Part shown: positions 43,034 through 51,975 of the stretch, one piece after another | Position numbering within the stretch: the stretch's first letter is position 1 | Layout: each line of letters opens with the position of its first letter | NCBI RefSeq assembly: GCF_027257155.1 | Contig: NZ_JAPWDU010000006.1 | Span: 186,001 to 250,000 of the forward strand | Direction: 5' to 3' | Length of the DNA: 64,000 nucleotides | DNA from: Cerasicoccus sp. TK19100 | GTDB taxonomy: Bacteria; Verrucomicrobiota; Verrucomicrobiia; Opitutales; Cerasicoccaceae | Position numbers and translations under genes: made by a program | The notes under the pieces: model-generated | Told to the model about the DNA's origin: nothing | Database searches by the model: none | What the model saw: only the letters and a program-made list of their open reading frames with translations

Positions 43034-43783
43034 ATGCCTATAAGTTCCAGTTCCGTATTCCATTTCACAAATGATATCAATGCTCTGAAGGGCATTTTAT
43101 CAGAAGGACTTCAGGTCAGCTATTGCAAGGAAGATATCAACGGTATTTTTGATGAGACTGGTGTATCTATAGCAGTGCCAATGGTGAGCTTCTGCGATCT
43201 CCCACTATCTGAAATTAAAAATCATATTGATAGCTACGGCAAATATGCCGTTGGATTTTCAAAGACATGGGCACAAATCAATAGACTGAACCCCGTATTC
43301 TATCTAGATACTAATTCTACTCTCGCGGCATCGCTTAGCGACTTACTCTTACATTTCTTGGAGGGAAAAGAAAGCATACAAAATATCGACCATTTGGGTC
43401 ATCAGGCCGTCAATATTCTAAGATACACGAAAAATTACGAAGCAGATTTAAAGCGAAAAGGAATCACTACCAAGAATTACAGGTTTTCAGACGAAAGAGA
43501 GTGGCGCTATATTCCAGAGCTGGATGACTCGCACGAACCGTTCATAGCGATGGATCAATATAAAACCGAAGCAGATAGGAAAAAGGCAAATGAGACCTTA
43601 AAGAATCTGAAACTAGAGTTTGGTGCTAACGACATTAAGTATTTAATAATTAAAGAAGAAGAAGAAATCTCAGAACTGATTGATTTCTTGCGAAAGGAAA
43701 ACGGCAAAAAATATACATATCAAGATACAGAACGATTGATGACCAGAATTCTCACTAGCGATCAAATCCTTGCTGATTTTTAA
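43034..43783 (+). CDS. AbiGi-like putative phage-resistance protein
   Basis: A 249-residue protein resembling the AbiGi family: FHFTNDINALKGILSEGLQVSYCKED, then VPMVSFCDLPLSEIKNHIDSYGKYAVGFSKTWAQ, and later SDEREWRYIP. The early His, FCDLPL and SKxW motifs fit that family's core. AbiGi is one half of the lactococcal AbiG abortive-infection pair; many solo homologues exist. No AbiGii-type nucleotidyltransferase gene is adjacent. Base composition is clearly AT-rich compared with neighbours, indicating horizontal transfer. The enzymatic activity is unknown. Confidence 0.7.
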   Translation: MPISSSSVFHFTNDINALKGILSEGLQVSYCKEDINGIFDETGVSIAVPMVSFCDLPLSEIKNHIDSYGKYAVGFSKTWAQINRLNPVFYLDTNSTLAASLSDLLLHFLEGKESIQNIDHLGHQAVNILRYTKNYEADLKRKGITTKNYRFSDEREWRYIPELDDSHEPFIAMDQYKTEADRKKANETLKNLKLEFGANDIKYLIIKEEEEISELIDFLRKENGKKYTYQDTERLMTRILTSDQILADF

Positions 43784-43867
43784 CATTAAGTTTCGAACCG
43801 GACGTGGTAGGCAACTGCGTGTCGCCGCGCCTGCACTTTACGCTCTCGGCGACCAAACTCCAATACC

Positions 43868-44098
43868 CCACTACCTTACCCGCTCCAGCTCCAGTGCCTT
43901 CACTTCCAGAGCACTCGGCGTGAAGTGCTTACCGCCGAAGAGTTGTAAATAGAACTCGCCAGCGGGCAGCTCCAGCTCGTCGAGGTCGGCGGTGGCCCGG
44001 TTGCCAACGCGGTAATTTTTGGTTAGCGGTCGAGGATGAAGGCCGTGGTTTGGGCGGTAGGGTTTTTTAGGGTGACCTGGGTGCCTGCGCCGTCGCCA
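43868..44098 (-). pseudogene. frameshifted 3' remnant of a larger gene
   Basis: On the minus strand, the reading LGDGAGTQVTLKNPTAQTTA..ILDR ends at a stop, and a shifted frame continues with TKNYRVGNRATADLDELELP, ..GGKHFTPSALEVKALELE.. to a stop at 43868. This looks like the end of a beta-rich, possibly secreted protein, broken by a frameshift. The upstream part is absent, replaced by the carbonic anhydrase gene. The family cannot be named. Confidence 0.5.
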
Positions 44099-44107
44099 AG
44101 TATTTTT

Positions 44108-44782
44108 TTAGGCCAGTACGGCGTCGACCAAGCCCTTGGGCAGGTTGCGAATGAGGTCGGACTGGGTGAAGTTGGTCGGGTCGGACTCGCCGTTGACATT
44201 GATTAAAATCGTGCGGCCGACGCCCTTGTGGTAAAGGTTGGCGAAGTCGTAAACGCAGCCAATGATCGCGAGCGTGCCGGCGGTGATGTCCGCCGAGTAG
44301 CGCTGCGCGGCGAGGTCCATTTGGTAATGCACGTTGCGCTCGACCGCCTTGAGCCATTCCCGGTCGGGGTCCCCCTTGGGGTCGATGTCGCGGACGGGGA
44401 TGTGCAGGCCGTTGAGCTCTTGCACGAGGTGCAGTGACTCCTTGCGGTAGTCGGTGCTGGCGGCCTTGATCGCACCGCAGCGGGTGTGACCGAGGATGAG
44501 CAGGAGCGGGGTTTTCAGATGGCGCACCCCGTAGTCGACCGAGCCGCTGGTCACGGCAAGTTGGTTGCCGATGTTGCGGATCACAAAGACGTTGTCCGTC
44601 GGGTGGGGGTCGGCGAGGAAAGCGCGGATACGCACACGTGAGTCGCAGCAAGTGAGCACGGTGATGTAGGGATTTTGCTCGTGCTGAATGCTGTCGAGCT
44701 GACCGGGGGCCAATTCGTCGGCAAACGATTGGTTGTCGGTGAGCATTTTTTCCAGAGCGGACGCTGGCGTTTCTTCGGTCAT
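44108..44782 (-). CDS. beta-class carbonic anhydrase
   Basis: A 224-residue zinc enzyme interconverting carbon dioxide and bicarbonate. The zinc ligands and catalytic dyad are visible: TCCDSRVR (Cys and the Asp-Arg pair, about residues 44-51) and GHTRCGAIK (His and Cys, about 96-104). The chain length and the RNIGNQL segment are typical of beta-CA. No concentrating-mechanism genes are adjacent, so it likely supplies bicarbonate for general metabolism. Confidence 0.95.
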   Translation of the reverse strand: MTEETPASALEKMLTDNQSFADELAPGQLDSIQHEQNPYITVLTCCDSRVRIRAFLADPHPTDNVFVIRNIGNQLAVTSGSVDYGVRHLKTPLLLILGHTRCGAIKAASTDYRKESLHLVQELNGLHIPVRDIDPKGDPDREWLKAVERNVHYQMDLAAQRYSADITAGTLAIIGCVYDFANLYHKGVGRTILINVNGESDPTNFTQSDLIRNLPKGLVDAVLA

Positions 44783-44997
44783 GTCAGTAGTAAGTTAAGT
44801 AAGTGAGACGTTTAGGGGAGGATTCGCCTGTAGCAGATTTTTACAAGCGAAACAGTCACGTTCGCGTCAAATTCGTGGCAGAAAAGTTAATAATTCATTA
44901 ATGAATAACCCTTTAATATTGGGGCTTTTTTCTGGAGTTATGACGAAGCGTTTCTCATGATTGGAAGTCTCTCTGCTAATATATTTTCTCTCCAATC

Positions 44998-45747
44998 ATG
45001 TCTAATCGGCGAGCATTCACCTTGATCGAGCTACTGACGGTTGTCGCAATTGTTGGCATCCTGGCGGCTATCATCATGACATCGCTTGGGCGCGTGAAGA
45101 ACATGGCGAACCTCTCGGCGGCGACCTCGCAGATGCGTTCGGTGGGTGCTGCGGTCCTCATGTATAAGAACGATAATAACAACCTGTTGCCGGGTCCACT
45201 TTCGCCGCCACAGCGAACCGCTTACGACCCGACCGCAGGAGGCGGAGGTCAATTAGCGACGCAGCTCGCGCCGTATCTGGAGTCTAATTACTCGACTGAG
45301 CGCACGCTGTCGCCGGCTTTCTTAACCCCGGCAGCGGAGGCGGCCATGGAGGGGCACGACCGGCGCGATATCGTGGCCTTCATGCTCAACATGCAAATGG
45401 GCCTGGGCAAAAGGGAAAGGACGCTGCGCCCTTGGGGAAGCACCGAAGGAAACGGTGATGAGCCCAAGAGCTACTCCGTGATCGATACGGAAGATTGGGG
45501 CTTTGTGGAGGCGGATCAGCAATTGCCATTTGTAAAAGGAAGCATCGCAGGCGATACGCCGGCTTACCCAGTGCATGGCGATGTGCGCCTGGCCTGGTTT
45601 TTCGATGGCAGTGTACAGGCTGTGGGGCTGGACTACTTTGACGACTATGGCATGGCTCCCGGCGGAGGTGGCCCGCCTGGCGGTGGTGGACGTCCCGGCG
45701 GCGGTCCTGCTGGAGGGGGTCCCGGCGGCGGTGGTCCGCGACCCTAG
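44998..45747 (+). CDS. type II pseudopilin-like protein with Gly/Pro-rich tail
   Basis: A 249-residue protein with a prepilin leader: a short basic start then RAFTLIELLTVVAIVGILAA, the class III signal cut before Phe with Glu at +5. Prepilin peptidase would process it for a type II secretion or type IV pilus-like machine. The C-terminal 30 residues are nearly all Gly, Pro and Arg (GGGGRPGGGPAGG). Planctomycetes and Verrucomicrobia carry large families of such prepilin proteins of unclear role. The TAG stop lies inside the left end of the palindromic repeat. Confidence 0.85.
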   Translation: MSNRRAFTLIELLTVVAIVGILAAIIMTSLGRVKNMANLSAATSQMRSVGAAVLMYKNDNNNLLPGPLSPPQRTAYDPTAGGGGQLATQLAPYLESNYSTERTLSPAFLTPAAEAAMEGHDRRDIVAFMLNMQMGLGKRERTLRPWGSTEGNGDEPKSYSVIDTEDWGFVEADQQLPFVKGSIAGDTPAYPVHGDVRLAWFFDGSVQAVGLDYFDDYGMAPGGGGPPGGGGRPGGGPAGGGPGGGGPRP

Positions 45748-46063
45748 GGCTAACGGACATTCATTTTATATCTTGATTGCTGCAAATACTGCCCCAACGG
45801 GGCTACGCATCAATAGCCCAGGGTTAAAGCGAACCGCTTGCGGGAAGCGCTACCCTGGGAAACCGGATGCTCGCTTATCTCCCAGCCCCAACGGGGCTGC
45901 GCAAGATGTCGTTTTGCGCAATCCCGTTGGGATAGGCAATTTACGTATTCGTATTCCCAGGGTAGGTGTTCAGCCGCTCTGCGGCCTCAAGCCAACCCTG
46001 GGCTATAGTTGCGTAGCCCCGTTGGGGCAAATTTACTGAAAGTTGAATGTCCGTTGGCCCTAG
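45744..46063. repeat. 320-bp palindromic repeat element
   Basis: The left end (CTAGGGCTAACGGACATTCA, from 45744) is the near-perfect complement of the right end (TGAATGTCCGTTGGCCCTAG, to 46063). Inside, GCCCCAACGGGGCTACGCA and ATAGCCCAGGGTT pair with their complements, and further local hairpins CCCAGGGT/ACCCTGGG and a central TTGCGCAA region follow. It overlaps the stop codon of the pseudopilin gene and fills the gap to the sulfatase gene. It resembles a MITE or extended REP-like element. Confidence 0.85.
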
Positions 46064-46078
46064 TCTGGCAGTTTGCCG

Positions 46079-47455
46079 TTAAAAACTGACGCGCTGAGAG
46101 TTCGGGTATTCGATGGTGCGCTGACCGCCGGGGTGTTGTTTCACCGGTTTTATTTCGGGCGCTTGCTTTTCGATGCGTTGCAGGTAGTCGAGCAGGCGGC
46201 GCTTCATTTCCTCGCGGACGGGGGCATGGCTTTCTTTGTCGACGAGGTTTGCGAGCTCGTAAGAGTCGGTCTGCAAATCATAGAGGTGCGATTCCACATA
46301 AATCGGGGCATCCTTGGCACCGTTGTATTCCTCGGGCGCGGTGACGGCGTATTTCCAGCGATTGGTGCGTATGCAGCGGCCTGTCGGGGTGTTGTGGTCG
46401 CCGAATTGGACAAAGGTCTCGGCGGGCCAGCCTGCGGTGTCGTTGCGAGTGAGGGGCAGCAGTGAACGGCCCTCCACGCTGTCGGGGATCGCAATGCCGG
46501 CGCTGTCGAGCAGGCTGGGCATCAGGTCGACGAGGCTAGCGGCTTCCAGGCGCTCACCGCCGCCGTTCCACTTCGGCCCCCAGATGGCAAACGGCACGCG
46601 GATCGAGGCTTCGTGTGGCGTGCGTTTGTATTCGCCGTTGCGGGTTTTAAAATGGCATCCGTGGTCACTGATGAAGGCGACGATGGTGTTCTCGATCAGG
46701 CCGGTGGACTCCAGCGAATCCATTAGGCGGCCAAGGGCTTCGTCGAGGCGTTTGATCATGCCGCAATAGCCGGGCCAGTGCTGGGGCGCGGTGCCGCCGA
46801 GGTTTTGCAAATCGGGGGGCAGCGGCGTGTCGCGGTAGAGCTCCTCATAGCCATGGGGCGCAGGGTAGGAGTCGTCTGTATTTTGGTGATGCGGCTCGAT
46901 GTAGGAGTGAAAAAGAAGGAACGGCTGGCGGGTGTCTTCGGGCTCGGCCGCGCGTTCGCCAAGGTAGCGGATCATGGCGTCGGTCTGTGCGTCAGAGCGA
47001 TAGCCCGGCAGCTGGACTTCATTGTCGTCGGTGTCCCAGAGGCGGGCGGAGTAGGGGCCGCTGGTGGTCTCGACGGTGTTGGCCCCGAGCCAATCCTGGT
47101 AGCCCGCGCGATTCTCCTTGGGTACGGCCTGCTTGCCGGTGTTGTTCGAGAGGTGCCATTTGCCGAAATAGGCCGTGCGGTAACCGGCGTCGTTAAAGAG
47201 CTCGGCCAGCTTGGGTGACTCTTGACCGAGGTCGATTCCATTGGTGTAAACGCCGGTCGTCGTCGCGTATTGTCCGGTTTGCAGGCAACTGCGTGCAGGG
47301 CCGCAAACGGGCTGAGGTGTGACCCCGTGCTTGAAGAATGTGCCCTGCCGCGCGAAGCGGTCGAAGTTGGGCGTGAGGCCCGCGCGGTTGCCATTAAGGC
47401 CGAGCGTGTCCCAGCGTTGCTGGTCGGTGAAAAAGACAATGATGTTTGGTTTCAT
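46079..47455 (-). CDS. sulfatase (arylsulfatase family)
   Basis: A 458-residue sulfatase starting at the ATG at 47455 (MKPNIIVFFTDQQRWDTLG). The formylglycine site is in VCGPARSCLQTG (about residues 55-66), a Cys-x-Pro-x-Arg motif that needs a maturation enzyme. Metal-binding IVFFTDQQ, KWHLSN and SDHGCHF (about residue 240) are present. No signal peptide is evident with this start, so it may be cytoplasmic. Sulfatases of this clade remove sulfate from carbohydrate. It lies next to a regulator and an oxygenase fusion, suggesting a carbohydrate-degrading set. Confidence 0.92.
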   Translation of the reverse strand: MKPNIIVFFTDQQRWDTLGLNGNRAGLTPNFDRFARQGTFFKHGVTPQPVCGPARSCLQTGQYATTTGVYTNGIDLGQESPKLAELFNDAGYRTAYFGKWHLSNNTGKQAVPKENRAGYQDWLGANTVETTSGPYSARLWDTDDNEVQLPGYRSDAQTDAMIRYLGERAAEPEDTRQPFLLFHSYIEPHHQNTDDSYPAPHGYEELYRDTPLPPDLQNLGGTAPQHWPGYCGMIKRLDEALGRLMDSLESTGLIENTIVAFISDHGCHFKTRNGEYKRTPHEASIRVPFAIWGPKWNGGGERLEAASLVDLMPSLLDSAGIAIPDSVEGRSLLPLTRNDTAGWPAETFVQFGDHNTPTGRCIRTNRWKYAVTAPEEYNGAKDAPIYVESHLYDLQTDSYELANLVDKESHAPVREEMKRRLLDYLQRIEKQAPEIKPVKQHPGGQRTIEYPNSQRVSF

Positions 47456-47620
47456 GACGGGGGAAGGGGCTAGCTTGCGGCGGCATAGCTCGTTTGGCAA
47501 GCACTCGATAGATGGCTTAATCGTGGCGGTTTGGACCGCGGTAAGAACCGTGTTGCGACCAGTTTGTCTGTCGTAGGTGAAGCCCCGCCTTCAATTCTTT
47601 GTTTCGCGATTGTAGTTGCG

Positions 47621-48502
47621 CTAAATGACCTCGCGCGGGCCGGCACCGTAGGCCTCGGTGAAGATGCGGTAAAACTGCGCGTAGCTGCCAAAGCCGGCGG
47701 CGAATACTGCCTCGAGCACGGACTGGTTTTGCGGTCGGTGGTAGGCCTCCCAAAACCGACTCAGGCGCACGGAGTTACGGTAGCGCGTGAGCGGCACGCC
47801 GATCTGTTCGCGGAACTTGCGGCTCAGGTAGGACGCGCTGACTCCGCACTGCGCGGCGAGCTCGGGTAGTTCGTCGGGGGTTGCTTCCTCGCTCATGATT
47901 TCCAGCGCGCGTTGCACGGCCGGGTGGATGTGCGTTTCGCGCCCGGGAGCGGTTTCGCTTTGTTGGTTTCGCCAGCACAGGAGCAGCAGGTTGCGCAGGC
48001 TGGCGTTGAGCCAATCCGGGTCGCGGTGGTGAAACTGAAAGTTCGAACCCGCGCCATACCCGAGTTCGCGGTTGAGGATGTCGGGGTCGATACCGTCCTC
48101 GGTCGCCGCATGCATGGAGTGGCGAATCAGGTCGAAGGCTTCCGGTGCAAGTCGTGTATGGGCGATGCCCGGTTCTGATAACTGTTGCTGCTTGAGCGCG
48201 GCGTAGCGTTTGCCGCGACAGGCATCAGCGATCATTTGTGGCTTAAAGACAGCGACGTAATATTTGGCGTTCGCCGAGCGGTCGACGAGCTGGTGCTCCT
48301 GTTCGGGGAACAGCCATAGAAGCTCGCGTTTTTTGAAAGTAAAACGCTTTCCGCCAACGACATAAGATATCTCGCCGTCGATGACGAGATTCACCTCTAG
48401 CTCGACGTGGTGATGCGCGCGCAGGGCTGGCGGATTGCGCACCGACTCCGCCAGGAAAATGAAGCCATCATACTCGGGCTTGATTTTCAGATTTTCGAGC
48501 AC
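47621..48502 (-). CDS. AraC-family transcriptional regulator
   Basis: About 293 residues from a GTG at 48502; a TTG at 48532 in frame is an alternative. The N-terminal cupin-like sensing domain (HHHVELEVNLVIDGEISYVVGG) precedes a C-terminal pair of helix-turn-helix motifs, with LAAQCGVSASYLSRKFREQI and the closing FRIFTEAYGAGPREV typical of AraC/XylS proteins. It is divergent from the desaturase-Rieske-reductase gene (about 100 bases apart), so it is a likely regulator of that gene, and possibly of the downstream sulfatase. Confidence 0.9.
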   Translation of the reverse strand: MLENLKIKPEYDGFIFLAESVRNPPALRAHHHVELEVNLVIDGEISYVVGGKRFTFKKRELLWLFPEQEHQLVDRSANAKYYVAVFKPQMIADACRGKRYAALKQQQLSEPGIAHTRLAPEAFDLIRHSMHAATEDGIDPDILNRELGYGAGSNFQFHHRDPDWLNASLRNLLLLCWRNQQSETAPGRETHIHPAVQRALEIMSEEATPDELPELAAQCGVSASYLSRKFREQIGVPLTRYRNSVRLSRFWEAYHRPQNQSVLEAVFAAGFGSYAQFYRIFTEAYGAGPREVI

Positions 48503-48602
48503 AGGACAAAATATGCAAACTTTACGCCGCAAAGCGAGAAGACAAGCGGCGCTGTTTTCGGCTATAAGTAAGGCTGTTCTGAGACGCTAACCCCCGTTTT
48601 CT

Positions 48603-50891
48603 ATGTCTTACGATGATCACCACGGTGCCGCGACCCTGAAGCGCCCACCCGAAAAACTCGACTACAGCCTGGTCGGCGACAACGCGGCGCGCGCCGTCGA
48701 GCGCGGCCTTGCCGAAGCGGACTGGTATCAGTGCCCCGTGCCACGCGCGACGATGCGCAAGCTGCTGGAGCGGCGTGACGGCCCGGCCATCCGCGACACG
48801 ATCATTTGGTTTGGTTTGATCTTCGTCTGCGGGTTTTTCACCTGGCTGCTTTGGCCGACGTATTGGGCGATGATTCCCTACCTGGCCTACGCGGTTTTGT
48901 ATGCGTCGACCTCCGACTCGCGCTGGCACGAGTCGAGCCACGGCACGGCGTTCAAAACCGACTGGATGAACAATGCACTTTACGAGATCTCCAGCTTCAT
49001 GGTGATGCGCAATTCCACGCGTTGGCGTTGGAGCCACACCCGGCACCATAGCGACACCATCATCGTGGGGCGCGATCCGGAGATCGCGGTGCCGCGCCCG
49101 CCGGACCTGGTTGCGATTGGGAAGGCGTTTCTGGGCATTCAGCGTTACCCGAAGTATTTTAAGCAGGAGCTCGGGCATGTACGCGGTAAGCTGTTGGACG
49201 AGGAAAAAATGTTCATCCCGGAGTCCGAACATGGCAAAGTCATCCTGCGCGCACGCATTGCGATGGCGATCTATGCGGGGGTGTTGATGCTAAGCTTTGC
49301 AACGCAAAGTATGTTGCCAATCTTCCTCGCGTTGCCTCATTTGTTTGGCAGTTGGCTGATGACGATTTACGGCATCACGCAGCACGCGGGCATGGCGGAA
49401 AACGTGCTCGATCATCGGCTGAACTGCCGGACGGTTTACATGAACCGCGTGAACCGATTCCTGTATTGGAACATGGGCTACCACGTGGAGCATCACATGT
49501 TTCCGCTGGTGCCTTACCATCAACTCCCCGCGCTGCACGAGGTGGTGAAGCACGATATGCCCGAGCCATACCCGAGCCTGTTTGCGGCGTGGTTGGAAAT
49601 TATCCCCGCCGTGATTCGGCAGACGGAAGACCCGGCCTATCACATTAAGCGCAAGCTGCCTGAGCCAAGCGAACGCGTGCCGGAGAATTGTCATCGCTCC
49701 TCAGCGAAGCCTGACGACGAGGGCTGGCTGGAAGTTTGTGCGGCGGCGGATCTCGATGTAGAGGATGTCATCCGCTTCGATCACGAGCGCCGCACCTTCG
49801 CCCTTTACCGGGATGATGCGGGCCAGCTCTACGCGACGGACGGCATTTGCACGCATGGCAATACGCACTTGGGCGATGGTCTGGTGAAGGGCAAAATGAT
49901 TGAGTGCCCCAAGCACAATGGCCGGTTCAATCTGGAGGACGGCTCGCCCGCGCGTGCGCCGATTTGCCGGGGCCTTGCCACGTATCCCATCGAGGAGCGT
50001 GGCGGTCGCCTGTGGCTCAATGTCGAGCGATCAGGTGGCGTGGGAGCGCGCGCGAAAAAGACTTATCAACTGCGCGTGGTCAGTAACCAGAGCATATCGA
50101 CATTCATCAAGGAACTGGTGTTGGAGCCGATGAGTGCAGATGAGCCAATCAGCTTCACGCCCGGTGATTATTTGCAGCTCGATATTCCGGCCTATGAGGA
50201 AATTCGTTTTGCCGACTTCGACATCCCCGAGCCGTATGCCGCAGTGTGGCGTCGGCAGGGTGTCTTCGATCTGAAGGTCAGCAACCCTGAGTCGGGGCGT
50301 CGCAACAACTACTCGCTCGCGGGCAACGTCAACGATCGGCAACTGCGTTTCAACGTGCGCATCGCGACGCCGCCGCCCGGGCAGGACTGCCCGCCGGGCG
50401 TGGGCTCTAGCTATGTGTTTAGCCTCAAGCCAGGAGATGAAGTGACGGCGATTGGCTCCTTTGGCGACTTCCACATCAAGCCCACTCAGAAGGAAATGAT
50501 TTACATCGGCGGGGGCGCGGGCATGGCTCCGCTGCGGGCTCATTTGACCCAACTCTTCGAGAACGATCATACGGCGCGCAAGGTGAGCTTCTGGTATGGT
50601 GCGCGTTCGCGGCAGGAGATTTTTTACGCGGACTACTTCGAGAACCTGGCCGAGAAGCACGCGAATTTTGACTTCCACCTCGCGCTTTCCGATCCGCTCG
50701 ACGAAGACAATTGGACCGGGAGCACGGGCTTCATCCACGAGGTCGTGCTGGAGGAATATTTGCAGGATCACCCGAATGTGCGGGCGGTGGAGTTCTACCT
50801 TTGCGGTCCACCAACGATGATTAAGGCCTGCACGAAAATGCTGGCATCACTGGGGGTGGAGCCGGGGCAGCTTGCCTTTGATGAATTTTAG
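48603..50891 (+). CDS. fusion of desaturase-type oxygenase, Rieske ferredoxin and FAD/NAD reductase
   Basis: A 762-residue three-part protein. Residues about 60-350 are a membrane fatty-acid-desaturase-type di-iron domain with the three His boxes HESSH (about 109), HTRHH (about 144) and HVEHH (about 296). Residues about 370-470 are a Rieske domain with CTHGNTH and CPKHNGRF. Residues about 485-762 are an NqrF-like reductase with NNYSLAG (flavin), GGGAGMAPLRAHL (NAD) and CGPP. The order equals that of the rhizopine-catabolism proteins MocD, MocE and MocF combined in one chain. It probably hydroxylates or O-demethylates a substrate using NADH; the substrate is unknown. Confidence 0.88.
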   Translation: MSYDDHHGAATLKRPPEKLDYSLVGDNAARAVERGLAEADWYQCPVPRATMRKLLERRDGPAIRDTIIWFGLIFVCGFFTWLLWPTYWAMIPYLAYAVLYASTSDSRWHESSHGTAFKTDWMNNALYEISSFMVMRNSTRWRWSHTRHHSDTIIVGRDPEIAVPRPPDLVAIGKAFLGIQRYPKYFKQELGHVRGKLLDEEKMFIPESEHGKVILRARIAMAIYAGVLMLSFATQSMLPIFLALPHLFGSWLMTIYGITQHAGMAENVLDHRLNCRTVYMNRVNRFLYWNMGYHVEHHMFPLVPYHQLPALHEVVKHDMPEPYPSLFAAWLEIIPAVIRQTEDPAYHIKRKLPEPSERVPENCHRSSAKPDDEGWLEVCAAADLDVEDVIRFDHERRTFALYRDDAGQLYATDGICTHGNTHLGDGLVKGKMIECPKHNGRFNLEDGSPARAPICRGLATYPIEERGGRLWLNVERSGGVGARAKKTYQLRVVSNQSISTFIKELVLEPMSADEPISFTPGDYLQLDIPAYEEIRFADFDIPEPYAAVWRRQGVFDLKVSNPESGRRNNYSLAGNVNDRQLRFNVRIATPPPGQDCPPGVGSSYVFSLKPGDEVTAIGSFGDFHIKPTQKEMIYIGGGAGMAPLRAHLTQLFENDHTARKVSFWYGARSRQEIFYADYFENLAEKHANFDFHLALSDPLDEDNWTGSTGFIHEVVLEEYLQDHPNVRAVEFYLCGPPTMIKACTKMLASLGVEPGQLAFDEF

Positions 50892-50938
50892 GCGTTGTCT
50901 TCTAAACGCCCTCAGGGCTGGATTGATAACGCACTTTT

Positions 50939-51943
50939 ATGGCCAAGGAAAAAGCGCACACGATACGTGATTTGGCAGCGGCGTCGGGGCTGAGCATCGG
51001 CGCGGTGTCCTATGCCTTGCGCGATCATCCGTCGGTATCGGAGAAGACGCGCAAGCGTGTGCGGGAACTGGCCGATGAGCTTGGCTATAAGCCCGACCCG
51101 CGGCTGGCTTCACTGATGGCGCAGATTCGCCGGAGCCAGAGCCCCCGGGCCAAGGAAGTCATCGCTTGGGTGTGGTGCTGCTCGGAGCAGGCGTCGAAGG
51201 CGGACTTTAGCCAGTTGGTTTATCGCGGGGCGCTGCAACGGGCTGAGCAGCTTGGTTGCTCGCTGGAGTCCTTTTGGCTGACGCCAAATAAGATGTCGCC
51301 CAAGCGCCTGCAGAAAATTCTGCATACACGCGGGATTTCCGGGGTGCTCTTTGCGCCGGAAGTGGAGCGGCATAAGATGTCGCTGGATTGGGATTGGTCG
51401 CGCTTTGCCTGTGCGATTGTGGGCATGGCGGAGTGGGAGCCCGCGCTACATCGCGCCGGTCATGACTATTATCGAAGCCTGTGGCGCTGCATGAATCGCA
51501 TGAGTGAAGACGGCGTGCGACGACCGCTCTTTGTGGTCAACCGCGGCATGGATGAGCGCTTGCATTTTCTGCTCACGGCGGGTTTTAGCAAATTGCACCC
51601 GACGCCCGCGTTGGCAGAGAAGTCCATTCTGTATTGCGATGGCCCGCTTAAGACTCAACTCGATGAGGGAACAGTGCTTGAGCAGCCGGATGCGATCCTG
51701 ACGACGCTCCGGGTGAACCAGGATTTCGTTGCCTGGCGGCAAAAAGCTTTCCCGAACGTCGAGCGCACCTACACGCTGCATTGGGATGAGGACAGCCTCG
51801 CGCCCGGCATTTGCACCTGCTATGATAAAATTGCTGGAGCCGGCGTGGACTTGGTCTTGGCGCAGTTGCATCGCAACGAGCGCGGCACGCCGGAAACGCC
51901 GACCGTGGTGATGCTCGAAGGTGAGTGGCGCGAAGCGACATAG
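50939..51943 (+). CDS. LacI-family transcriptional regulator
   Basis: A 334-residue regulator. The N-terminal helix-turn-helix is TIRDLAAASGLSIGAVSYAL (about residues 8-27), with the hinge PSVSEKTRKRVRELADELGYKPDP. The C-terminal part should be a periplasmic-binding-protein-like sugar-sensing domain. It follows the triple-fusion gene by 47 bases, possibly cotranscribed, and with the AraC gene upstream makes a doubly regulated cluster. Confidence 0.92.
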   Translation: MAKEKAHTIRDLAAASGLSIGAVSYALRDHPSVSEKTRKRVRELADELGYKPDPRLASLMAQIRRSQSPRAKEVIAWVWCCSEQASKADFSQLVYRGALQRAEQLGCSLESFWLTPNKMSPKRLQKILHTRGISGVLFAPEVERHKMSLDWDWSRFACAIVGMAEWEPALHRAGHDYYRSLWRCMNRMSEDGVRRPLFVVNRGMDERLHFLLTAGFSKLHPTPALAEKSILYCDGPLKTQLDEGTVLEQPDAILTTLRVNQDFVAWRQKAFPNVERTYTLHWDEDSLAPGICTCYDKIAGAGVDLVLAQLHRNERGTPETPTVVMLEGEWREAT

Positions 51944-51975
51944 CACGCGAAGGCATCCTGCCCGTGTGTGCGGCT

